Shown here: piece by piece, positions 1 to 5,006 of the stretch | How positions within the stretch are numbered: the first letter of the stretch is position 1 | Layout of the letters: every line of letters begins with the position of its first letter | Source of the DNA: Candidatus Kuenenia stuttgartensis | Lineage (GTDB): Bacteria; Planctomycetota; Planctomycetia; Isosphaerales; Isosphaeraceae | DNA: 5,288 nucleotides | Direction: 5' to 3' | Assembly (NCBI GenBank): GCA_945874095.1 | Contig: CAMCFM010000346.1 | Coordinates: 1-5,288, forward strand | Notes under the pieces: generated by a model | Told to the model about the DNA's origin: nothing | Database searches by the model: none | What the model saw: the letters and a program-made list of their open reading frames with translations, nothing else | Program-made: the position numbers and the translations under genes

Positions 1-365
1 GTGCCTTCCCGACCCGCTGAACCACCAAATAAATGCGTAATCAGTGTCCCGATCAAAACAAACGGAGCCATTCGGATCGGAATTCCGCCCCCTGGTTCAT
101 GGATCTGCTCCATGACCAGATTGTTTCCCGCTTCCACCGATTGCCCCCACTTGTGATACATCAAACCCGATGCAAGCCCTGCCAGTGGAAGGAAATAAAG
201 TAGCCAGGGGTTCTCCCAGTGGATTTGAATGACCTGATCAAGCGACCACAGGAAAAACGCCACCGATGTGCCCACAGTCAAGCCAAGCAACAACCCAATC
301 ACCATCCATTTCAATACAAATCCAGAGAGATTCAGATGATCCCGAAAGCTCCATTGAATGATCAC
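1..365 (-). CDS. CLC-family anion transporter, probable fluoride/H+ antiporter (CLC-F type), N-terminal part
   Basis: This is the first 121 codons of a CLC membrane transporter; the rest lies beyond the left edge. The visible part has a short amphipathic N-terminus, a first membrane helix (about residues 21-42), a second (about 54-70), then the motif GNNLV (80-84), a third hydrophobic stretch (about 99-114) and GREGT (118-122, last codon cut by the edge). GREG carries the external gating glutamate (E120) of the family. In ordinary chloride CLCs the first filter motif is GSGIP and the second GREGP; the GNNL and GREGT forms are typical of the fluoride-exporting CLC-F branch, which protects cells by expelling fluoride in exchange for protons. 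I chose the GTG at 363-365 because GAGGGGG lies 8 nt upstream of it; the next in-frame ATG (M21) would start inside the first helix. It follows the GAP1-like gene by 41 nt with no clear terminator. CLC membership is near certain; fluoride specificity is inferred from two motifs. Confidence 0.88.
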   Translation of the reverse strand, partial: MIIQWSFRDHLNLSGFVLKWMVIGLLLGLTVGTSVAFFLWSLDQVIQIHWENPWLLYFLPLAGLASGLMYHKWGQSVEAGNNLVMEQIHEPGGGIPIRMAPFVLIGTLITHLFGGSAGREG

Positions 366-373
366 TCGGCATT

Positions 374-380
374 CCCCCTC
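374..380 (-). promoter_or_regulatory. Ribosome binding site of the CLC gene
   Basis: GAGGGGG on the minus strand ends 8 nt before the GTG start codon. It is the reason for choosing this GTG over the downstream ATG, and it suggests efficient initiation despite the non-ATG start. Confidence 0.6.
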
Positions 381-406
381 ATTTTTCAATGGAACTGTAC
401 AAGTTT

Positions 407-1756
407 TTATTTCAGACGCATGAGACGATTCAAATGGAATCGAAATTCGACCCATTCCGGACCATTCTGTACAGAAGCTGTTTTCGCAAGATCAGTTAAG
501 TCATCCGGTAGAAGTCGTTCGCGAAGGGCTTCAAACCATTGGCGAACCTCCGCTGGACTATGAATTTCTCTGGCCTTGATTTGCAGATCCGGAGCGTTCA
601 CGCACCAAGCTAGAACGGATAGGGCGTAAACCGAGCTCCCGTTGGCTGATTCCGCTGCAACCTCTGGCCAGGGCTGGATCTTCCTAAACGATTCTGCACG
701 ACCGCTTGCCACCGGAGGGCCTGCGTAACGTATAGAGGACGCGATAAGTTTCGCAGAAGCAACAGGGGAGCGTAAGTCTTCAGCCTGATCCAGTTCCAGT
801 CGGTCGCACCAGTCTGCCAATTGTTCGTTCACAGCCGCCTTCAGATTGGCTGGTTCGGGATGGCCCTGAAAATCGGTGGGCAATGGAGGCCGGTTTTCCG
901 GCTCAAACTGATTCGAGGCACGATTTTCTGACCCGTCGTTTCCGACCGGCCAAAAGACAATCATCCCCATGATCATCAACGCAATTGCACCGACCACCCA
1001 CCCGATTCTTTGAATAGACCATTTCTTTAGGCCGAATGGTTCGTGAGCCTCTGATTGCAACTCCTCTGGAGTGACAGCCCACATCCGTCGGCTTTTCCTG
1101 ACGAGAGAATCGGGCCAGCGGGATGGAGCCACCCCAGCCAGATCAAAGTCCACTTCAGGCCGAAACGCCCAGGTGGTGATCGAGCGTTTGGTTCTTAATT
1201 TGGAGGAACCCTGATTCCAGATACTTTCCAGCGATTGCAATTCCAACGGGTCGTCTGTCAGCAGCCTCAGTTTGCAACCCTTTACTAAGAGTTGTTCGCA
1301 TAACGGGTTCAGCACTGGTACATCAATGACCTGGTCATCCATTTTACTTAAATGAATGACACCGGCTTTTAATTGCATTCCTGAATGAAAGTCTCGGATA
1401 AAATTTTCTTTTAATCGAAATGGAGACGCTCCTGCCCGGCGATATTCACGGCCGCTCAAAAAAATCCCATGAAACGCCCACGCACCCGGCCGGCCCCTGT
1501 CATCACAGCCTTGGGCAGAACCCATCGCGATGACCCAAGGGCCACTGGGAAGTTTCTTAGCCAGAATCAGATGATCCACCAGAGGATGGGCTTCGCTGGG
1601 TGGTTGGCCCAGCGATTGACACATTCGGGTGAAGTCGGCAACCCAATCGTCGTGGCAGCCTTCGGATCGTGCCAAAACGGCATAACCTTTATCCCAAAAC
1701 GGGAACGACCCGTAAATTGCCTGCTGGAAAAGGATGGTCACCAGGATGCCGCCCAT
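407..1756 (-). CDS. GTPase-associated protein, GAP1-N2-like N-terminal domain with one membrane helix
   Basis: A 449-residue protein. Residues about 10-225 resemble the N-terminal domain of GTPase-associated protein 1 (GAP1-N2 type): QAIYGSFPFWDKGY near the start, LPSGPW (69-74) and DDRGRPGAWAFHGIFLS (85-101). 'GAP1' means GTPase-associated protein here, not GTPase-activating protein; the biochemical role is unknown. A single strong membrane helix follows at 251-270, preceded by basic residues (KKWSIQR), which predicts a cytoplasmic N-terminus. Residues 271-300 are Pro/Asn-rich and probably flexible. The last 150 residues are mostly helical and I do not recognise them. The gene begins 18 nt after the GTPase stop codon, so the two are almost certainly cotranscribed. 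ATG 1754-1756 has no Shine-Dalgarno sequence and an in-frame TAA lies four codons upstream; GTG at residue 6 (1739-1741) is an alternative start. The protein is shorter than GAP1 proteins with separate middle and C-terminal domains. The family call is from recalled motifs. Confidence 0.72.
   Translation of the reverse strand: MGGILVTILFQQAIYGSFPFWDKGYAVLARSEGCHDDWVADFTRMCQSLGQPPSEAHPLVDHLILAKKLPSGPWVIAMGSAQGCDDRGRPGAWAFHGIFLSGREYRRAGASPFRLKENFIRDFHSGMQLKAGVIHLSKMDDQVIDVPVLNPLCEQLLVKGCKLRLLTDDPLELQSLESIWNQGSSKLRTKRSITTWAFRPEVDFDLAGVAPSRWPDSLVRKSRRMWAVTPEELQSEAHEPFGLKKWSIQRIGWVVGAIALMIMGMIVFWPVGNDGSENRASNQFEPENRPPLPTDFQGHPEPANLKAAVNEQLADWCDRLELDQAEDLRSPVASAKLIASSIRYAGPPVASGRAESFRKIQPWPEVAAESANGSSVYALSVLAWCVNAPDLQIKAREIHSPAEVRQWFEALRERLLPDDLTDLAKTASVQNGPEWVEFRFHLNRLMRLK
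947..1006 (-). other. Membrane helix of the GAP1-like protein
   Basis: Residues 251-270 (IGWVVGAIALMIMGMIVFWP) are uninterrupted hydrophobic residues of membrane-spanning length, with basic residues before and polar residues after. By the positive-inside rule the GAP1-like domain is cytoplasmic and the C-terminal 180 residues are on the far side. Confidence 0.8.
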
Positions 1757-1774
1757 CTTTTTTACTTATTGGAG

Positions 1775-4240
1775 TCACAATTCCGGCTTGGGCAGTTCCG
1801 GCACCTTGAAATCGGTGGTCAGTGTCAATCGGGCCCCTGAATCGCACTTGATCGTTCCGTTAAACGACCTTAAAGCCAGTGGATCGTTGGGCTTACTCTT
1901 ATAACTGTCCACCGGGGAATCCCACCAGTCGTGATCGGTGATCTGAATTGCAACCGGGTCGCCCAGCTTCCAGACCACAGGCTTCGGGAAAGCCCAGTCC
2001 CAGATCGGCTTCAAATTATTCTTCACCACTGGAGACGGGCCATATCGCACTCCAGCCACCTCGACCGTAATGGAAAGGTCCGGACCTCCACCACTGAGGT
2101 ATTTGGTCAGACTTTCGTCGAATTCGCCGCGCCGCAGAGTGACTTTATACGTCTGAGGCTGATGGACTTTATCCCACCAGGTGATGAACTCACGCGATGG
2201 TTTGGCGAATCGGCCGTCGGCATGGTCGCGAAGATAATCACGCAGCAATCGAGCCACTTCGTTGATATCTTCCGGGTGGGAAACCAGATGGTCGTAAGCC
2301 TGCCTGTAGGCGTGAACGTCCCAGTCCTTAAGGATTTGGGTCTTGGCTTCCATCGCCTCGCTCAGATACTTCCCGCCCGCGGCATGATTCTTCAAATAGT
2401 CCTGATAACGCTCGAGTCGGGTCGAGAAATTGGTCGGATATTTACGGGTGTAATCGCGGGCCGTTTCGATATCACGTTCGTCGATCCTGCCTGTCACATC
2501 CGTCACAAGTCCTTCCAGGTCAGACCTTAAGCCTGTGTCTGGATTCTGATCCAGAAACAGCCTGGCCTGTCGCAAAACGTCTTGAAGATCGGCCTTCGGC
2601 ATACGTGCTGCCAGCGCCAGATTTTCCACCCGCTTGCGATCACGATCGGTCGCAACTTTGGCAATCTGATCCGATAACTTCACGATAAGTGCAGTGGCTT
2701 CATCGCGATGCGGCGATTCCGGATGCCCCTTCAATAACTCCACAACCTTATTGCGGATCTTTTGAGGGTCTTCCCCTGGAATGAGCATTTCTGACTTGAT
2801 CTGCTTCCAAAGTTCATCGTGGCTGCGCTTATCCTGAGCCGCTTCCACCTTGGCGATGGCTGGAGCCAATTCAGGTGACTTTTCTTTCAGGACAGCCAGC
2901 TCCTGCTTAACGTTAGGGGAAGCTGTCCCCAAATTGACTTTCTGCTCAGCGGATGCCACAGCCCAGCGAGCGGATCGGGCCCGGGCGTCTTCTTCCATTT
3001 TGGGGAAGAACAGGCCCATGGTCGGGTGCCAGCTTCGCATTTCAGTCCAGTTCTGAGCCACAGCCGGAGCAGCGTTTCCTTGCTCGAACCGAACGGCCAG
3101 GCGATATCCCACCATGTCGTAACCTGCAACGCTTCCCACGGCCAGACCACCCATGGCCACGGTTGTCACGATTCGCTTCCGGAACTTGGCCCGACGCAAG
3201 CGGTTGAGTTTTTTGCGGAACCCCTTGGCGTGTGGAGATTCCGGATACCGCCGTTCGTATGCCTTCAGGCAGCGGCCGAGCCGGGCCATGTCCTCAGGCG
3301 CCAGGTCCCAGAGCCAGTCAAGCTGGTCGCGATCGGAGGATTCCAACTGATCGGCCAACCAGGTCAGAGGCCCTTCGAGACCGATAGGATTGAGATGATG
3401 AGGCGGACGGCCGTCGTCCGAAGCGCCGAAGCCGTAGCTGGATACGGCAAACACGGCAGAGCGTCTGGCATGTGTGGCCAGAGCGTGAGCGGTCATGCCG
3501 TATTGGGATTCCACCAGTCGCTCGACCTCTCCAGGCGAAAGGGCCGGGAGGTTGGCTGGCGACTGACGTCGCGAGGCGGTCTGAGGCAGAACGCGATCAG
3601 CTTCATAATCGTCATCTGCGTCGTCGTAATGATCGTCGTAAGGAATCTGACGGGAACGATTTGTAGAACCGATCTGACGTGATTGATGAGCTGCCAGAAC
3701 GCGGTCGAACTTGGTCAGGACAAGCGCCACAGGGCGATGCATGTGCGACCGTTCAGATTGCTCAAGGCATTGCTCCAGAAGGATTTCGATCTCTTGCTGG
3801 CGACGGCGACGATCCGCTGGCCTGAGGGCACTTTCCGGATCAAGGCATAAAAGGATGGCATCGCAGCCGGCCAGGAAATCGCGAATCGGCTCGCGGCTCC
3901 CGAGCGCAACGTGTTCTCCCTGATAATCTTTCACCGTCAGGTCCATCCGTGCCGGACCATGATAAAGCCTGAGATTCAGGTCTGTCTCGGCCATGGTTCC
4001 AGCCGGTGGCTCGCCGGATTCAATCTGGGCAATTTTATCGGCCAGATATTCGGCTGTACCGGAATCAAGCGAGGCGAGCCTGCATCCAGGAATCTGGCCT
4101 GTGGATGCCTGACGATAAAGCATGGCCAGCAAAGTGGTTTTGCCAACATTTCGATAGCCAAAGAAGCCGATCCGCTTGGGACCGGTCAGGCGATGTTCGA
4201 TGGTGTCCAAGTGGTACGTCCGTTTACGGGAACGACCCAT
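1775..4240 (-). CDS. Transmembrane TRAFAC-type GTPase with C-terminal C2-like domain
   Basis: An 821-residue protein counted from the ATG at 4238-4240. Domains in order: GTPase domain, about residues 20-300, with P-loop GYRNVGKT (28-35), G3 DYQGE (105-109), G4 TKFD (176-179) and a likely G5 SSYGF (267-271). The residue after the G3 glycine is Glu, not the catalytic Gln of Ras-like proteins. An acidic Asp/Tyr insert (about 200-216) sits between G4 and G5. A basic stretch (KFRKR) precedes a weak membrane helix (about 357-374), so the GTPase should be cytoplasmic. Next comes a mostly helical region (about 400-695) with recurring HPES/YPxN/HPED turns, and a C-terminal beta domain (about 697-811) resembling C2, with PIWDWAF and an Asp-rich loop ITDHDWWD. 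This matches the GTPases encoded beside GAP1 proteins (double-GTPase families of Pfam), though only one GTPase domain is evident. A longer form from 4303 adds 21 residues but lacks a ribosome binding site; the chosen start has AAGGGAG 6 nt upstream. The substrate and cellular job are unknown. Confidence 0.88.
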   Translation of the reverse strand: MGRSRKRTYHLDTIEHRLTGPKRIGFFGYRNVGKTTLLAMLYRQASTGQIPGCRLASLDSGTAEYLADKIAQIESGEPPAGTMAETDLNLRLYHGPARMDLTVKDYQGEHVALGSREPIRDFLAGCDAILLCLDPESALRPADRRRRQQEIEILLEQCLEQSERSHMHRPVALVLTKFDRVLAAHQSRQIGSTNRSRQIPYDDHYDDADDDYEADRVLPQTASRRQSPANLPALSPGEVERLVESQYGMTAHALATHARRSAVFAVSSYGFGASDDGRPPHHLNPIGLEGPLTWLADQLESSDRDQLDWLWDLAPEDMARLGRCLKAYERRYPESPHAKGFRKKLNRLRRAKFRKRIVTTVAMGGLAVGSVAGYDMVGYRLAVRFEQGNAAPAVAQNWTEMRSWHPTMGLFFPKMEEDARARSARWAVASAEQKVNLGTASPNVKQELAVLKEKSPELAPAIAKVEAAQDKRSHDELWKQIKSEMLIPGEDPQKIRNKVVELLKGHPESPHRDEATALIVKLSDQIAKVATDRDRKRVENLALAARMPKADLQDVLRQARLFLDQNPDTGLRSDLEGLVTDVTGRIDERDIETARDYTRKYPTNFSTRLERYQDYLKNHAAGGKYLSEAMEAKTQILKDWDVHAYRQAYDHLVSHPEDINEVARLLRDYLRDHADGRFAKPSREFITWWDKVHQPQTYKVTLRRGEFDESLTKYLSGGGPDLSITVEVAGVRYGPSPVVKNNLKPIWDWAFPKPVVWKLGDPVAIQITDHDWWDSPVDSYKSKPNDPLALRSFNGTIKCDSGARLTLTTDFKVPELPKPEL
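1808..2152 (-). other. C2-like beta domain at the GTPase C-terminus
   Basis: About residues 697-811 of the GTPase form a beta-rich domain. The order YKVTLRRGEF, PDLSITVEV, then VVKNNLKPIWDWAF and VAIQITDHDWWD follows the C2 pattern: an edge strand, a conserved Asn-x-x-Pro-x-Trp turn, then a strand ending in a DxD loop. D769, D771 and D774 plus D721 could bind calcium. C2 domains usually bind membranes or proteins, often with calcium. The assignment is by pattern only. Confidence 0.65.
3116..3172 (-). other. Probable membrane helix of the GTPase
   Basis: About residues 357-375 (IVTTVAMGGLAVGSVAGY) are hydrophobic but rich in Gly and Ala, with many Arg and Lys just before. This is a short, weak helix, so a membrane-associated hairpin or a buried helix cannot be excluded. 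The basic flank predicts cytoplasmic GTPase and external C-terminal half. Confidence 0.55.
4136..4159 (-). other. P-loop (G1, Walker A) of the GTPase
   Basis: GYRNVGKT fits GxxxxGKT exactly and follows the strand RIGFF, so a phosphate-binding loop is secure. The motif lies 28 residues from the chosen start, the usual place for a G domain at the N-terminus. Confidence 0.95.
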
Positions 4241-4246
4241 GTCCCA

Positions 4247-4253
4247 CTCCCTT
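4247..4253 (-). promoter_or_regulatory. Ribosome binding site deciding the GTPase start
   Basis: AAGGGAG on the minus strand ends 6 nt before ATG 4238-4240. The upstream in-frame ATG at 4301-4303 is preceded by a sequence with no purine-rich Shine-Dalgarno match, so the shorter protein is preferred. Confidence 0.65.
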
Positions 4254-4273
4254 GCCGCCAAATGCCAACACTT

Positions 4274-4287
4274 TTGACTATCGTCAA
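4274..4287. repeat. Inverted repeat in the GTPase leader, possible operator
   Basis: TTGAC-TATC-GTCAA is a perfect 5-bp inverted repeat with a 4-nt spacer, 33 nt upstream of the preferred GTPase start codon. It lies just downstream of the candidate promoter, where a repressor could act. Five-base arms can arise by chance, so this is tentative. Confidence 0.3.
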
Positions 4288-4301
4288 CTTCACGTATAAC
4301 C

Positions 4302-4331
4302 ATTATCGACCGACAGTGGGTGCCATCGCAA
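4302..4331 (-). promoter_or_regulatory. Candidate promoter for the GTPase-GAP1-CLC genes
   Basis: On the minus strand TTGCGA (4 of 6 to the -35 consensus) is followed after 18 nt by GATAAT (5 of 6 to the -10 consensus). Transcription would begin near 4295, about 55 nt before the start codon at 4240. This would place the upstream ATG at 4303 outside the transcript, which agrees with the shorter start. Vegetative promoter rules in planctomycetes are poorly defined. Confidence 0.3.
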
Positions 4332-4336
4332 GCGAT
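4325..4336. repeat. Short inverted repeat overlapping the candidate -35 element
   Basis: ATCGC-AA-GCGAT is a perfect 5-bp inverted repeat that overlaps the candidate -35 hexamer. A factor binding here would block or aid polymerase, but no known operator was recognised. Confidence 0.25.
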
Positions 4337-4417
4337 ACCGATAACGAACCAGCGCGATTATGCGGCCTGAGACGTGCTGTGAAAATAGGTAGTTTTAAAA
4401 GAAGCGGTTCTGGAATC

Positions 4418-4449
4418 CAATCCATTTATTTCCATCACTCAATCCATTT
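4418..4449. repeat. 10-nt direct repeat, spaced 22 nt
   Basis: CAATCCATTT occurs at 4418-4427 and again at 4440-4449. The 22-nt period is about two helical turns, so both copies face the same side of the DNA, as in many activator sites. They lie upstream of the candidate promoter and just beyond the FliG stop codon, in the AT-richer part of the leader. Confidence 0.4.
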
Positions 4450-4456
4450 CCTGCGT

Positions 4457-4474
4457 CACATCATTATAGATGTG
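4457..4474 (-). repeat. Hairpin overlapping the FliG stop codon
   Basis: CACATC and GATGTG form a perfect 6-bp stem with a 6-nt loop, which contains the TAA stop of the FliG-like gene. No run of T follows on the minus strand, so this is not a standard intrinsic terminator; it could be an mRNA end-stabilising hairpin or chance. The loop reads TATAAT on the minus strand but no -35 element is at the right distance. Confidence 0.3.
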
Positions 4475-4985
4475 CAATTCTGGCCTGAATTCGGAGACGG
4501 GCTGCGTGAGGTTCATGAAGTCTCCATGGACCCCTTGATTGATCGGCTCTAAGGACTTGTTTCCGGTCGGTGCGATTCAACGATTTTAAGATGCGGTCCA
4601 CAACCGGCTGATCACAATCAGCCAGGGCCAGGGCCCAATCCTCTGCCTGGTGCGGATCGAATGCCATTCGAATCTGATCCTCTGGCCAATCCTCCAAGCC
4701 GACTTCCAATTTCTTGGAACGATCGCTCTTCAAAGGATTTGCAGGTGGACTGACGGTTCCCATCCGTTCGTGAAATTCTTTTAATGCGGATGCCTGTTCG
4801 ACTGGATCGATTTCATGAAGACTCTCGATCGCGGCCGTAATCGCTTCCACTTCCCGAGGCGACATCCGTCGCATAAGCTCGCTGGCCTGATCATCATCCA
4901 GGCTGACCAGAACCAAAGCGGCTCGCCTGATCGACGCTGAAACGGTCATAGGTCGGGGAGTCGTCATGGGTTGTGAGTCGTTCAT
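4464..4985 (-). CDS. fliG: Reduced FliG-like motor switch protein lacking the middle domain
   Basis: A 173-residue protein with two parts of FliG. Residues about 18-75 match FliG-N: RRAALVLVSLDDDQASELMR, MSPREVEAITAAI, then IDPVEQASALKEF. A polar linker of some 20 residues (SPPANPLKSDRSKK) follows. Residues about 98-173 match the last FliG-C subdomain: WALALADCDQPVVDRILKSL, VLRAD, then RGPWRLHEPHAARLRIQARI. Full FliG is about 330-340 residues and has a middle domain with an EHPQ motif that binds FliM; that domain and the first part of FliG-C are absent here. The reading frame is intact, with the C-terminal match running to the natural stop, so this is not an obvious frameshift. It starts 21 nt after the FliF-like gene, with only a weak purine run (CAGG) before the ATG. 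FliG-N normally clamps the FliF tail, so the pair probably interacts at the cytoplasmic membrane. Whether it serves a flagellum is unclear. Confidence 0.78.
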   Translation of the reverse strand: MNDSQPMTTPRPMTVSASIRRAALVLVSLDDDQASELMRRMSPREVEAITAAIESLHEIDPVEQASALKEFHERMGTVSPPANPLKSDRSKKLEVGLEDWPEDQIRMAFDPHQAEDWALALADCDQPVVDRILKSLNRTDRKQVLRADQSRGPWRLHEPHAARLRIQARIAHL

Positions 4986-5006
4986 TGACCTGATCCCCGG
5001 AGCGTG

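Noticed and set aside
72..86. GGGIP in the CLC protein taken as the GSGIP filter motif
   Set aside because: It lies 11 residues after the position of GSGIP when the flanking EAG and GREG motifs are aligned; GNNLV occupies the filter position, so the resemblance is accidental.
366..406. Terminator between the GAP1-like and CLC genes
   Set aside because: Only a 4-bp stem (AACT/AGTT) is present, and the A-run lies before it on the transcribed strand; there is no stem followed by a T-run.
219..563. A 114-codon open frame on the plus strand at the left end
   Set aside because: It is antisense to the CLC start and the end of the GAP1-like gene, and its Arg/Ser/His-rich protein looks non-native.
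3026..3682. A 218-codon open frame on the plus strand opposite the GTPase gene
   Set aside because: It is antisense to the well-supported GTPase domain, has no recognisable domain and a composition typical of a shadow frame.
4241..4303. Longer GTPase form beginning at ATG 4301-4303
   Set aside because: No Shine-Dalgarno sequence precedes it, whereas the ATG at 4238-4240 has AAGGGAG at 6 nt; the candidate promoter would also start downstream of it.
4463..4468. Perfect TATAAT on the minus strand as a -10 element
   Set aside because: No acceptable -35 hexamer lies 16-18 nt upstream and there is no extended -10 TG; it also sits within the FliG stop codon region and in a hairpin loop.
3911..4552. 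A 213-codon open frame on the plus strand spanning the leader
   Set aside because: It overlaps the start of the GTPase and the end of the FliG-like gene in antisense and shows no domain or convincing ribosome binding site.
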